Below the pieces are notes generated by a model. That model had not been told where the DNA came from and searched no databases. It saw nothing but the letters and a program-made list of their open reading frames with translations. From NCBI GenBank assembly GCA_040772665.1, contig JAXGXT010000004.1:191943-255942 (forward strand): a stretch of DNA of 64,000 nucleotides, read 5' to 3'. The position numbers and the translations under genes are program-made. Shown here piece after piece: positions 8,422-17,780 of this stretch (the stretch's first letter is position 1; each line of letters begins with the position of its first letter). The stretch comes from JAXGXT01 sp040772665. Lineage in GTDB: Bacteria > Bacillota > Clostridia > Lachnospirales > Anaerotignaceae.

Positions 8422-8907
8422 TTACTCATTTTCATCAATCTTCATCGGAGATTGCCTATCTTTAAAAACCATAAAATTAGCACTTGCTGTTGCCGCCAAA
8501 ACTCCCGTTTCTTCAATATAGCCTTCGGCAACAAGTGTAATTATGGTTCTTCCCGTAGAACATGATTTTGCCGCAACTTTTAAATGACATCCTTCTGGTA
8601 TGGGCTTAAGATATCTTGTGGCAAGGTCAATGGTTGTTATAAACTTCCCTTGAGCAAAAAAGTGGGTCAAAATTCCAAAAGTATTGTCAAATGCAGTGGA
8701 AACTAAACCGCCATGCATTGACCCTTGAGGATTAAGCTCCCATTTTTCAATAAAAAACCTTGTTGTAAGCTCTCTTTTTTCATAATCACAGCTTAAAAAC
8801 TCAGGGTTCATCATTTTTATAATTCCGCTGCCTTTATCGCCGCAGTTGAAATCAATCACTTTTTGTATGGTATCTTCCATAAGCTTTTGCATTTCTAAGT
8901 TTGTCAT
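8422..8907 (-). CDS. PaaI-type hotdog-fold thioesterase
   Basis: The 161-residue protein carries the hotdog family signature NPQGSMHGGLVSTAFDNTFG, with the HGG motif and the Asp of the active-site helix, followed by TIDLATRYLKPIPEG. These enzymes hydrolyse acyl-CoA thioesters. The ATG at 8907 follows TAGGAGGACATAA. It lies 40 bp downstream of the hydrolase-fold gene on the same strand, so the two may be co-transcribed. The substrate is unknown. Confidence 0.87.
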   Translation of the reverse strand: MTNLEMQKLMEDTIQKVIDFNCGDKGSGIIKMMNPEFLSCDYEKRELTTRFFIEKWELNPQGSMHGGLVSTAFDNTFGILTHFFAQGKFITTIDLATRYLKPIPEGCHLKVAAKSCSTGRTIITLVAEGYIEETGVLAATASANFMVFKDRQSPMKIDENE

Positions 8908-8947
8908 TTATGTCCTCCTAAATTACACTGCTTTTTTATATTCATTC

Positions 8948-9889
8948 TTAAAAGTCGTTATATATTAATTTGTTAAACTCTTCATAGTTTTCAACGTGAG
9001 GCAAAAGCCTTGTTTCTTCAAATATGAAAAAACTTGCCCTGTCGTTTAAATCCTTTAAAATCTCCATGTTTTTAATATTATTAATGTTGTTCCCCTCACC
9101 CCAAACAACAAATATCTTTTGGCTTAGCTGTCTAAAGTAATCCTTAATATCCATGTTCATGTAATTAGATGCAAATGATGCATAAGAATATCTTGCATTG
9201 CCGTTTGTTCCGTGGGCAGAAAAATAAAAATTATCCACAACCTGACTATCAATAAAATGAGGTGCGAAAAATCCTTCTTTTGAGAGAAACCTTTTAATGC
9301 TTTTTCTTGATGAAACATAATTATACAATGCTGTGCCCTTTAATGGAAGCTCCATAACAGTTCTCTTGAAAAGGTCTTGGTTTTCCGCCATTTTATCACA
9401 TACTCCCGTGGGAGAAATAAGAACAAGCTTTGTAATCTTTTCCGGAAAAAGCTTTGCAGTTACTGTTAAAAGCATTCCGCCGCCGTTTGCACCAACTGCT
9501 CCGCATGGGGTTTTTATTACATCAGTTATAAAGCTGTTTAAAAATGATGCATAAGTGAATGCCGTGTATGTTATTCTAGGTTTATGGGAATATCCAAACC
9601 CTGGCAAATCAACAGCATAAACAGTATATTTTTTGCTAAGACTGTCTATATTTTTATAAAACTCCCTGTGGCTTGAGCCCACGTAAAGACTGTGCACAAG
9701 AAGAATAGGCTGGCCAAATCCCTTTTTTATATAATGCACCTTTCCGTATTTCCATGAATAATATTCACCTTCAACAAAATCCTTGTCATTAGACTTTGAA
9801 ATTTTAAAAACAGCATTGTTAAAAACCACCGCTCCGCCTATTGCCGCCGCAACAGCCCCAATTGATTTGAACACATTTTTTATATTCAT
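8948..9889 (-). CDS. Alpha/beta-hydrolase fold protein with Asn at the nucleophile position
   Basis: The 313-residue protein has a hydrophobic N-terminus (residues about 6-25, likely a membrane anchor or signal), an oxyanion-type LLVHSLYVGSS loop and VDLPGFGYS, all typical of the alpha/beta hydrolase fold. At the nucleophile elbow the usual G-x-S-x-G reads G133-A-N135-G-G, so the catalytic Ser is replaced by Asn. A His near the C-terminus (LLPHVENYEEFN) remains in the expected place. Either catalysis is lost or another residue serves. The ribosome site AAGGAG precedes the ATG. Confidence 0.8.
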   Translation of the reverse strand: MNIKNVFKSIGAVAAAIGGAVVFNNAVFKISKSNDKDFVEGEYYSWKYGKVHYIKKGFGQPILLVHSLYVGSSHREFYKNIDSLSKKYTVYAVDLPGFGYSHKPRITYTAFTYASFLNSFITDVIKTPCGAVGANGGGMLLTVTAKLFPEKITKLVLISPTGVCDKMAENQDLFKRTVMELPLKGTALYNYVSSRKSIKRFLSKEGFFAPHFIDSQVVDNFYFSAHGTNGNARYSYASFASNYMNMDIKDYFRQLSQKIFVVWGEGNNINNIKNMEILKDLNDRASFFIFEETRLLPHVENYEEFNKLIYNDF

Positions 9890-10024
9890 AGTTTTCTCCT
9901 TACTAGTCTTTGTTCAATATCTTAAAACTCACTATACTTATTATGGTACAAAACATCAGAAAAATAAAGGTATTTATGGAATAAAATTAACTTTTGTTAT
10001 ATAATTGCTTTTGAGGTGATTAAA

Positions 10025-10846
10025 TTGAAAATTACTGCTTTGTTGGAAAATACTTCTGTATCCCCCAACTATGAAAGCAAGCACGGGCTTTCATTTTATA
10101 TTGAAACACAAACAAACAAAATACTTGCCGACCTTGGCCCTGACGAAAGCTTTTGTAAAAATGCCAAAGCCATGGGCATAGACATTTCACTTGCGGACAT
10201 GGTTTTTATATCCCACGGGCATAACGACCACGGCGGTGGTCTAAAATGTTTTTTAGAAAACAATAACAAAGCAAAAATATATATAAACCACAACGGTTTT
10301 AACAACTTCTATGTTGATAAAAATGGCGAAATAGAATATATCGGTCTTGACAAAACCCTTGAAAACAACAACAGCATTATTAAAACAGATGGGTTTATAA
10401 AAATCAATAGTGATATTTCTATTTTTTCATCCGTAACAGAGAGAAAAGCCTTTCCTAAGGCAAACGATATACTTATGATGGAGCATAATGGTAAAATTCA
10501 AAAAGATAGCTTCAGCCACGAGCAATATCTTGTTATTAACCAAAACGGCAAGCTTATTTTAATAGGCGGCTGTGCTCACAACGGCATTTTAAACATTCTT
10601 AAAAGGTTCAAAGAAATCTATAACAAAGAACCTGATTTTGTTTTAAGCGGTTTTCATCTATACAATTCACTTGACAAAACACCTGAAAGCGATCAATTAC
10701 TTAATGAAATTTGTGACGGGTTAAGTGAATACGATTCAAAGTTTTACACATGTCACTGCACAGGTGATTATGCCTACAATTTTATAAAGGAAAGGCTTGG
10801 CGATAAAATAGATTACATCGCAACAGGCATGGTTTTATATATTTAA
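10025..10846 (+). CDS. MBL-fold metallo-hydrolase
   Basis: The protein of about 273 residues contains the metallo-beta-lactamase metal motif SHGHNDHGGG, a GGCAHNGI segment and HCTGDYAYN, matching the family that includes 7,8-dihydropterin-6-methyl-4-(beta-D-ribofuranosyl)aminobenzene-5'-phosphate synthase-like proteins. The TTG at 10025 was chosen because GAGGTG at 10013-10018 is 6 nt upstream; the in-frame GTG at 10016 lies inside that ribosome site. It stands alone, diverging from the hydrolase-fold gene. The substrate is unknown. Confidence 0.85.
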   Translation: MKITALLENTSVSPNYESKHGLSFYIETQTNKILADLGPDESFCKNAKAMGIDISLADMVFISHGHNDHGGGLKCFLENNNKAKIYINHNGFNNFYVDKNGEIEYIGLDKTLENNNSIIKTDGFIKINSDISIFSSVTERKAFPKANDILMMEHNGKIQKDSFSHEQYLVINQNGKLILIGGCAHNGILNILKRFKEIYNKEPDFVLSGFHLYNSLDKTPESDQLLNEICDGLSEYDSKFYTCHCTGDYAYNFIKERLGDKIDYIATGMVLYI

Positions 10847-10852
10847 GACCTT

Positions 10853-11421
10853 GGCTTTGGTAAGACCTTGGGCTTTGCCCAAACCCACTTGCTTTTTGAA
10901 AAAAGCAAGGCAAAAACTTTTGTACAACCGCATATACATGCGGTTGTAAGACGGGTTCAAAGGGTGAAACCCTTGTGGGGTCTTAGGGACAGAGCCCCAA
11001 AGTCTTAGTAAGAAAACCCTTGGGCTTTGCCCAAACCCACCCGCTTTTTGAAAAAAGCGTCACAAAAACTTTTGTTACAACCGCATGCACATGCGGTTGT
11101 AATGGTAAATAAGAGTATGACTGGCAATAATGTAAACCAAACCACAAAATAAAGTGATTGTTCCAAGCAAAACGAATGTTTTGCGTTGTGGGTCAAGGGG
11201 ATTGCCCCTTGCGGGGCATTGGGGCGGAGCCCCAAGGTCTTAGTAAGAAAACCCTTGGGCTTTGCCCAAACCCACCCGCTTTTTGAAAAAAGCGGAGCAA
11301 AAACTTTTGTTTAAACCGCATGTACATGCGGTTGTAAGACGGGTTCAAAGGGTGAAACCCTTGTGGGTGTTTGAGGGTAAAACCCTTGTGGGTGTTTGAG
11401 GGTAAAACCCTCAAGGTCTTA
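10853..11421 (-). repeat. Three tandem modular repeats (reverse orientation)
   Basis: Three head-to-tail copies read CTTGGGCTTTGCCCAA, a CAAGC- or CCGC-armed A/T hairpin, the CCGCAT-ATGCGG palindrome and GGGTGAAACCC, in reverse order. The middle copy also holds the 86-bp optional module (about 11103-11190). The last copy ends in a duplicated GTGGGTGTTTGAGGGTAAAA unit. The 10847-11560 gap holds nothing else except the argS upstream region. Confidence 0.9.
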
Positions 11422-11477
11422 TCTCTACACTCGCATCACAAATTTATATTTCCTATCAGTTGTGTTTCTATAACTTT

Positions 11478-11505
11478 TGTGATAGAATTTCTTTTTATGT
11501 ATACA
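11478..11505 (+). promoter_or_regulatory. Possible argS promoter
   Basis: TTGTGA and TATACA are 16 bp apart, about 55 bp upstream of argS. The match is weak to moderate. Confidence 0.35.
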
Positions 11506-11560
11506 CTGCTTAAATAGCCTTATACTAATATTATTTATAAATCGGAAAGGAAGAAACCCA

Positions 11561-13255
11561 ATGGACTTTAAACTAGAAATCGCAAAGGCAATAGGCAAAG
11601 CCTCAAGCCTTGATTATACAGAAGTTCTTTCAGGAATAGAAATCCCCCCTAACTCGCAAATGGGCGATTATGCTTTCCCTTGCTTCAGACTTGCAAAAAC
11701 CCTTAAAAAATCTCCTCAGATAATAGCTCAGGAAATTTCCCAAAACATTATAAAACCTGATTTTATTGAAAGAATTGAAATTCAAGGGGCATACATCAAC
11801 CTTTTTACAGACAAAGAAAACTTCGCAAAAGAAATTTTAAAAGAAGTTTTAAATAAAAAAGAAACCTACGGCAGTGATACCCTTGGCAACGGCAAAACCA
11901 TCGTTATTGACTATTCCTCGCCAAACATTGCAAAGCCCTTCCATGTTGGACATCTTCGTTCAACTGTTATAGGCAATGCCATTTACAAAATCCATGAGTT
12001 TTTAGGCTATGACTGTCAAGGTGTAAACCATTTGGGAGATTGGGGAACACAGTTTGGAAAACTTATTGTTGCCTATAAAAACTGGGGCTCTAAAACAGCA
12101 GTAGAAGAAAAAGGCATACAAGAGCTTATGCGTATTTATGTTATATTCCATGATGAAGCAGAAAAAAATCCCTCCCTTGAAGACGAGGCAAGAGGCTGGT
12201 TTGTTAAAATGCAGGACGGAGATTCAGAAGCTCTTGAGCTTTGGAAATGGTTTTACGACATAAGCATTAAGGAGTTTGACAGAGTTTATAAAATGCTTGA
12301 TGTTGAATTTGACGCCTACACAGGTGAAAGCTTTTATAATGACAAAATGGCGGCTGTTGTGAAAGAACTTAAAGATAAAAACCTTCTTCAAGAAAGTGAA
12401 GGTGCAATGATTGTTGACCTTGAAGAAGAAAAAATGCCTCCTTGCCTTATTATAAGAAAAGACGGCGGAACTCTTTATGCCACAAGAGATATAACAGCAG
12501 CACTTTACAGAAAAAATAAATATAACTTTGAAAAATGCTTGTATTTAACAGCATTAGACCAAAACCTCCATTTTGCACAGTGGTTTAAAGTAATCGAAAA
12601 AATGGGGTATAACTGGAGCAAGGATTTAGTTCATGTTCCTTTCGGTCTTGTAAGCCTTGATACAGGCAAGCTTTCCACAAGAAAAGGGAACGTTGTTCTT
12701 ATGGAAGAGCTTTTAAACCAGGCAGTAAAAGAAACAGCAAAAATAATTGAAGAAAAAAATCCAAATCTTCCAAATAAAGAAGAAATTGCAAAACAAGTAG
12801 GCATTGGTGCTGTAATTTTCAACGACCTTTATAACGGAAGAATTAAAGATGTGACTTTCAGCTGGGAAAGAATGTTAAGCTTTGAAGGTGAAACAGGGCC
12901 TTATGTCCAATACACCAACGCAAGAGCCTGCAGTGTTCTTAAAAAAGCGGAAAACTTCAATTTAAATGAAATTGACTATTCCGTGCTTAAAGATGAAAAC
13001 AGCGTGGAAGTTTTAAAACTAATTTACGACTTTCCAAACAAAATAAAAGAAGCCGCAAATAAATATGAACCTTCAATGGTTTCAAGGGCCTTGGTTGATA
13101 TTGCGCAAGCTTTTAATAAGTTTTATCACGACAACCCTATTTTAAACAGTGAAGAAAACGTTAAAAATGCAAGGCTTGCCATTGTTCTTTCAGTTAACAC
13201 AGTTCTTACAACAGGACTTAAACTTTTAGGCATAAAAGCCCCTGAACAAATGTAA
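11561..13255 (+). CDS. argS: Arginyl-tRNA synthetase
   Basis: The 564-residue class I synthetase has the N-terminal additional domain, the HIGH-type motif HVGH in the SSPNIAKPFHVGHLRST segment, the LGDWGTQFGKL motif, the KLSTRKGN signature in place of KMSKS, and a C-terminal anticodon-binding helical domain (GPYVQYTNARACSVLKK). It charges tRNA-Arg with arginine. The ATG has an upstream AAAGGAAG site. Length is normal. A perfect parS site overlaps its end region, 2 bp after the stop codon. Confidence 0.97.
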   Translation: MDFKLEIAKAIGKASSLDYTEVLSGIEIPPNSQMGDYAFPCFRLAKTLKKSPQIIAQEISQNIIKPDFIERIEIQGAYINLFTDKENFAKEILKEVLNKKETYGSDTLGNGKTIVIDYSSPNIAKPFHVGHLRSTVIGNAIYKIHEFLGYDCQGVNHLGDWGTQFGKLIVAYKNWGSKTAVEEKGIQELMRIYVIFHDEAEKNPSLEDEARGWFVKMQDGDSEALELWKWFYDISIKEFDRVYKMLDVEFDAYTGESFYNDKMAAVVKELKDKNLLQESEGAMIVDLEEEKMPPCLIIRKDGGTLYATRDITAALYRKNKYNFEKCLYLTALDQNLHFAQWFKVIEKMGYNWSKDLVHVPFGLVSLDTGKLSTRKGNVVLMEELLNQAVKETAKIIEEKNPNLPNKEEIAKQVGIGAVIFNDLYNGRIKDVTFSWERMLSFEGETGPYVQYTNARACSVLKKAENFNLNEIDYSVLKDENSVEVLKLIYDFPNKIKEAANKYEPSMVSRALVDIAQAFNKFYHDNPILNSEENVKNARLAIVLSVNTVLTTGLKLLGIKAPEQM

Positions 13256-13256
13256 G

Positions 13257-13272
13257 TGTTTCACGTGAAACA
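13257..13272. promoter_or_regulatory. parS site
   Basis: TGTTTCACGTGAAACA is a perfect match to the ParB-binding palindrome. It starts immediately after the argS stop codon. Confidence 0.95.
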
Positions 13273-13278
13273 TTCATT

Positions 13279-13312
13279 AAAAGAATGAGGAAACTTTTCC
13301 TTGTTCTTTTTT
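13279..13312 (+). terminator. Intrinsic terminator of argS
   Basis: AAAAGAA and GAGGAAA pair with TTTCCTT and TTCTTTT across one mismatch, followed by a T run. It lies exactly between two parS sites. Confidence 0.8.
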
Positions 13313-13328
13313 TGTTTCACGTGAAACA
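13313..13328. promoter_or_regulatory. parS site
   Basis: A second perfect TGTTTCACGTGAAACA, 40 bp from the first, about 520 bp before parA. Confidence 0.95.
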
Positions 13329-13427
13329 ATCTTTTTTCTTAAATACCCAAATAAAGGTTTAATTTAACTAAGTATTGTGATATAATATCCACAAATTTCA
13401 TTTGTGTAAAGAGCCTAACGGCTCTAT

Positions 13428-13639
13428 CCACTGTTATCACAGCGGACAGACTGAAGACAAACCTTGGGCGTTGCCCAACCCCACTTGCTTTTTGAAAAAA
13501 ACAAGACCAAAAACTTTTATCAAAACCGCATATTTATGCGGTTTTAGATGGGTCAAGGGTAAAGCCATTGTGGGTGTTTGAGGGCAAAGCCCTCAAGGTT
13601 TTGACTTTGTCTACGTTCTGCCGCTGTTATCACAGCGGA
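13428..13639 (-). mobile_element. MITE-like element, 174 bp, with duplicated hairpin target
   Basis: The element spans 13447-13620 in reverse orientation, from CAGACTGAAGACAAAC to the complement of CAGAACGTAGACAAAG, which are imperfect terminal inverted repeats (12 of 15 match). It is an internally shortened version of the 292-bp copies at 17.8 and 20.7 kb. On each side stands a 19-bp direct repeat (13428-13446 and 13621-13639; 18 of 19 identical) that itself forms a hairpin, CCGCTGT-TATC-ACAGCGG. The rest of 13329-13848 contains further small palindromes (AGAGCC-GGCTCT, CGGC-TTT-GCCG) and no gene. Confidence 0.85.
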
Positions 13640-13848
13640 TTGTATTAATCATAAAACCTTTTAAGTTTTATTCGTTTATTGATAAAAGAAAATGTCGGCT
13701 TTGCCGCCGCTTCCTTTTGTCTTTATGATATGATATTGTCGTATAATATTCAGCAACACTATTTCTTTATTAAAATTATAAGTGCTTAATAGACCAGCGG
13801 ATAAATATTTTGCCGCAGCTTTTCTTTTTCGAACAAAGGAGAATATCT

Positions 13849-14622
13849 ATGGGTAAAGTGAGAACAATAGCCATAACCAATCAAAAAGGCGGTGTAGGAA
13901 AAACCACCACAGCCATAAATCTTGCCGCCTGCCTTTCAGAAGAAGAAAAAAAGGTGTTAATTGTTGATGCAGACCCTCAGGGCAACACAACAAGCGGCCT
14001 TGGCCTTGAAAAAAATCAATTAAGCTCTACCATATATCAAATGCTTCTTGGAGAAATCTCCATAGATGATGTAATGAGAGAAACTTGTGTAAATAATCTT
14101 AAAATCATACCCTCAAATATGAATTTGGCAGGTGCGGAAATTGAGCTTATAGGCACAGAAAAAAGAGAATTTATATTAAAGGAAAGCTTGGAAACAGTTA
14201 AAAATGATTTTGATTTTATTATAATCGACTGCCCTCCCTCCCTTAATATAATAACAATAAACGCCCTCACTGCCGCAGACACAGTTCTTGTTCCCATCCA
14301 ATGTGAATATTTTGCCCTTGAAGGCCTTGAACAGCTTTTGCACACAGTAAGCCTTGTTAAAAAACGATTAAACACAGGGTTAGAGCTTGAAGGTGTTGTT
14401 TTTACAATGTTTGATGCAAGAACAAACCTTTCCCTTGAAGTTGTTGAAGAAGTTAAAAAAAGCCTCGGAAACAATGTTTATAAAACAATAATACCAAGAA
14501 ATGTTCGTCTTGGAGAAGCTCCAAGCCACGGACTTCCCATAACTATGTATGACGGAAAAAGCAAAGGTGCCGAAAGCTACAGGCTTCTTGCAGAAGAAGT
14601 TATTGAAAAGGAGTGGAGTTAA
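13849..14622 (+). CDS. parA: Chromosome-partitioning ATPase ParA (Soj)
   Basis: The protein of about 257 residues has the deviant Walker A motif KGGVGKTT at residues 13-20, the switch region DADPQGN and the DCPPSL Walker B segment, as in Soj. ParA binds DNA as an ATP dimer and is stimulated by ParB; in Firmicutes it also modulates DnaA. The ATG at 13849 has the ribosome site AAAGGAG and gives the usual family start, rather than an upstream in-frame codon. It is followed without gap by parB and lies close to three parS sites. Confidence 0.96.
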   Translation: MGKVRTIAITNQKGGVGKTTTAINLAACLSEEEKKVLIVDADPQGNTTSGLGLEKNQLSSTIYQMLLGEISIDDVMRETCVNNLKIIPSNMNLAGAEIELIGTEKREFILKESLETVKNDFDFIIIDCPPSLNIITINALTAADTVLVPIQCEYFALEGLEQLLHTVSLVKKRLNTGLELEGVVFTMFDARTNLSLEVVEEVKKSLGNNVYKTIIPRNVRLGEAPSHGLPITMYDGKSKGAESYRLLAEEVIEKEWS

Positions 14623-15510
14623 TTGGCAGGAATTAAAAAAAGCGGGTTAGGCTCAAAAGGCAGAGGTATAACTGCTTTGATTAACTCAGAAGTGGACAAC
14701 TTGGAAATTTCAAAAGAAGCTGTTGTTGAAATAGATATTAATAAAATTTCACCCTCCTCAAACCAGCCAAGAAAAAGGTTCGAGGAAAGTGCTTTAATAA
14801 GCCTTGCCGAATCAATAAAAGAATGCGGTGTTATTCAGCCTGTTATTGTTATTAAAAAAGAGGATTATTATGAACTTGTGGCAGGAGAACGCCGCTGGAG
14901 AGCCTCAAAAATCGCAGGCATTAAAAAAATCCCCGCAATTATTAAAGACCTTTCAGAACTTAATCTTTTTGAAATTTCTCTTATAGAAAACCTTCAAAGA
15001 GAGGACTTAAATGCCATAGAAGAAGCAAGCGGATATAAACGTTTAATTGATGAGTTTGGGCTTAGTCAGGAAGAAGTTGCAAAAAGAATTTCAAAAAGCC
15101 GCTCTGCCGTTGCAAATGCAATAAGGCTTTTAAACCTTGATAAAAGAGTGCAAAACTTTGTTGTTGAGGGCAAGTTAAGCGGCGGCCACGCAAGAACACT
15201 TCTTTCATTGGAAGACGGAGATTTACAGTTTGAAATTGCTGAAAATATAATTGAAGAAGGTTTAAGTGTAAGACAAGTTGAGGCTCTTGTAAAGAAAATC
15301 GAAGCTTCCCAAACAGAAAAGGAAATAAAAACAGAAAAAGAAACTTCCTTAAACACTTCCTCATATACAACCATAGAAGAAAGTCTGAGAGATGTTTTAG
15401 GAACAAAGGTAAAGCTTAAAAACACAAAAAATAAAGGAAAAATAGAGATTGAATTTTATTCCGATAATGATTTAGACAGAATTGTAGGAATTATAAACAA
15501 ATTAATTTAA
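14623..15510 (+). CDS. parB: Chromosome-partitioning protein ParB (Spo0J)
   Basis: The 295-residue protein has the ParB core: SSNQPRKRF, the GERRWRASK CTP-binding box, ENLQREDLNAIEEA, and a helix-turn-helix (LSQEEVAKRISKSRSAVANAI), with a C-terminal dimer domain. The TTG at 14623 abuts the parA stop and has AAAAGGAG upstream. It loads on parS sites and spreads as a clamp. It forms an operon with parA. It shares the family core with the noc-like protein at 7504-8343 but is clearly a separate paralogue. Confidence 0.96.
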   Translation: MAGIKKSGLGSKGRGITALINSEVDNLEISKEAVVEIDINKISPSSNQPRKRFEESALISLAESIKECGVIQPVIVIKKEDYYELVAGERRWRASKIAGIKKIPAIIKDLSELNLFEISLIENLQREDLNAIEEASGYKRLIDEFGLSQEEVAKRISKSRSAVANAIRLLNLDKRVQNFVVEGKLSGGHARTLLSLEDGDLQFEIAENIIEEGLSVRQVEALVKKIEASQTEKEIKTEKETSLNTSSYTTIEESLRDVLGTKVKLKNTKNKGKIEIEFYSDNDLDRIVGIINKLI

Positions 15511-15538
15511 AATATGTATTGGATGTGAGAATATAAAA

Positions 15539-16219
15539 ATGAGCCAGTTCAGCGAATTTTTAAATAATAATCTGCTTAGCATTGTTTTCTCCATGTCTGC
15601 TCTTGTTATTATTCTTTTAATTTTAACAATTTTTCTTATTAACGAGCTTAATAAGCTGAAAAAAAGATATGAAACATTCACAGGGGGAAAAAGACATCCT
15701 GATTATAACATGGAAACACAATTTAAACTTTTTCATAGCGAAGCTAAAAAGCTTGAAGAAAAGTATGAAAATCTTTCACACATTGTTAAAGATATGGATA
15801 AAAGCATAAATAAAAGTATACAAAAAATCGGTGTTGTAAGATATAACCCCTTTGATGAATTTGGCGGTAACCTTTGCTATGCCGTTGCACTGCTTGATTG
15901 TGAAAATAACGGTGTTGTTTTAAACGGAATACACTCCCGTTCAGGCTGTTTTACATATGCAAAGGAAATTGAGCTTGGTGTAAGCAAATATGTTCTTTCA
16001 GAAGAAGAGCTTGAGGCCCTTAAAATGGCTAAAGATAACGGCTACACAAAAGATAGAAACATGGAAACAATAAATGAACTTGAGAAACGATATCCAAAAG
16101 TTTACGGAGAAAATGCATCAGAAGAAAACTATGACAACAATTATGATAGTAATGAAGCTGTTCCCCTTGAAAATATTTTTCAAACCACATCAAATGCCGG
16201 TGAAATTATGGCAGAATAA
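15539..16219 (+). CDS. DUF4446 family membrane-anchored protein
   Basis: The 226-residue protein has one N-terminal membrane helix (residues about 14-34, rich in Ile and Leu), a short coiled segment and the DUF4446 core with KIGVVRYNPFDEFGGNLCYA and NGIHSRSGCFTYAK. The family is conserved next to parAB in Clostridia, and its function is not established. It follows parB by 28 bp and ends in an acidic, low-complexity tail. Confidence 0.88.
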   Translation: MSQFSEFLNNNLLSIVFSMSALVIILLILTIFLINELNKLKKRYETFTGGKRHPDYNMETQFKLFHSEAKKLEEKYENLSHIVKDMDKSINKSIQKIGVVRYNPFDEFGGNLCYAVALLDCENNGVVLNGIHSRSGCFTYAKEIELGVSKYVLSEEELEALKMAKDNGYTKDRNMETINELEKRYPKVYGENASEENYDNNYDSNEAVPLENIFQTTSNAGEIMAE

Positions 16220-16230
16220 TTTATAATAAA

Positions 16231-16265
16231 GGGCTTGAAAATCGGGGGGATTGATTTTCAAGCCC
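16231..16265 (+). terminator. Strong hairpin after the parAB operon
   Basis: GGGCTTGAAAATC pairs perfectly with GATTTTCAAGCCC (13 bp) around a GGGGGGATT loop. There is no T tail, so it may be a terminator helped by Rho or an RNA-stabilising element. A second, weaker hairpin (ACAGCT...AGCTGT, 16270-16299) follows, before serS. Confidence 0.6.
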
Positions 16266-16416
16266 AGACACAGCTGCAATTTATATAAATTTAAGCTGTA
16301 TGTGGTTATTATTGTCATATGCATAATAAATATTCAATTTTTATTCGTATTAAATATCCATAAAAGGAAAAAGTATAAATATAAAGCTTAAATGCATAAT
16401 GGGAGGAAATTTTAAT

Positions 16417-17691
16417 ATGTTAGATGTTAAATTGTTAAGATCAGATTTGGAAGCTGTTAAAGCAGCCCTTTCCAAAAGAAATAAAGACTATAATATAGAA
16501 GCCTTTGTAGATTTGGATAAAAAAAGAAGAGAGCTTATAGCGGAAGCTGAGGAACTTAAAAACAGCCAAAATAAAGCCTCAAAAGAAATTCCCGTGCTTA
16601 AAAAAGAGGGTAAAGACACAACTGCATTAATGGCTGAAATGAAGCTCCTTTCAGAAAAAATTAAAGAGTTTGATGCAAAAATAAACGATGTTGATGCAAA
16701 ACTCGAAGATTTTATGTACACACTTCCAAATATGCCTTATAAAGATGTTCCGTCCGGCTCTGACGACAGCCAAAACTTAGAAATGAGAAAATGGGGGGAA
16801 CCCACAAAGTTTGACTTTGAACCAAAGCCTCATTGGGAAATCGGTGAAGATTATGGTTTTCTTGATGCGGCAACAGCGGCAAAAATCACAGGCACAAGGT
16901 TCACAGTTTATAAAGGTGCAGCGGCAAGGCTTGAACGTTCAATAATGAACTTTATGCTTGATACACATACACAAAAACATGGATATGAGGAAGTTTTCCC
17001 TCCTTTTATGGTAAACAGAAAATCCATGACAGGCACGGGCCAGCTTCCAAAGTTTGAAGAAGACGCATTTAAAATTGCAGGAACAGATTATTTCCTTGTT
17101 CCAACAGCAGAAGTTCCCGTTACAAACATGTATGCAGACATGATTTTAAGCGGCGGAGATTTACCTATTAAACATACAGCATATACAGCTTGTTTCCGTG
17201 CCGAAGCAGGCTCTGCAGGCCGTGATACAAGGGGTCTTATTCGTCAGCACCAATTTAATAAGGTAGAAATGGTTAAGTTCTCAAAGCCTGAAACAAGCTA
17301 TGAAGAATTAGAGTTATTAACAAACGATGCCGAAGAAATATTAAAGCTTTTAGGTCTTCCTTATAGAGTTGTGCGTCTTTGCGGCGGCGACCTTGGTTTT
17401 AGCTCCGCTATGACTTATGACATTGAAGTATGGATGCCAAGTTACAACAGATATGTGGAAATTTCAAGCTGTTCAAACTTTGAAGACTTCCAGGCAAGAA
17501 GAGCAAACATTAAGTTTAAAGATAATGTTAAAGACAAGGCTACACTTGTTCATACCCTTAACGGAAGCGGACTTGCAGTAGGCAGAACAACAGCGGCCAT
17601 ACTTGAAAACTTCCAGCAGGCAGACGGCTCAATAATAATACCTGAAGTTTTAAGACCATATATGGGCGGCTTGGAAAAAATTACAAAATAA
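16417..17691 (+). CDS. serS: Seryl-tRNA synthetase
   Basis: The 424-residue class II synthetase has an N-terminal coiled-coil tRNA-binding arm (residues about 30-105, Lys/Glu rich) and a catalytic core with motif 2 (CFRAEAGSAGRDTRGLIRQH) and motif 3 (GSGLAVGRTTAAILENFQ). It charges tRNA-Ser and tRNA-Sec with serine. The ATG at 16417 follows GGGAGG. The 195-bp gap from DUF4446 contains only hairpins, and no T-box features were seen. Confidence 0.97.
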   Translation: MLDVKLLRSDLEAVKAALSKRNKDYNIEAFVDLDKKRRELIAEAEELKNSQNKASKEIPVLKKEGKDTTALMAEMKLLSEKIKEFDAKINDVDAKLEDFMYTLPNMPYKDVPSGSDDSQNLEMRKWGEPTKFDFEPKPHWEIGEDYGFLDAATAAKITGTRFTVYKGAAARLERSIMNFMLDTHTQKHGYEEVFPPFMVNRKSMTGTGQLPKFEEDAFKIAGTDYFLVPTAEVPVTNMYADMILSGGDLPIKHTAYTACFRAEAGSAGRDTRGLIRQHQFNKVEMVKFSKPETSYEELELLTNDAEEILKLLGLPYRVVRLCGGDLGFSSAMTYDIEVWMPSYNRYVEISSCSNFEDFQARRANIKFKDNVKDKATLVHTLNGSGLAVGRTTAAILENFQQADGSIIIPEVLRPYMGGLEKITK

Positions 17692-17780
17692 AAATCACAT
17701 TACCGAAAATACTCTTTATGCTTCTTTTTTTCAAAAGAGGCATAAAGATATACCCTTTTTAAAGACTTGCAGAAAAAAAA

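Noticed and set aside
16222..16416. T-box leader before serS
   Set aside because: No specifier loop or T-box sequence was seen; the two hairpins are too simple.
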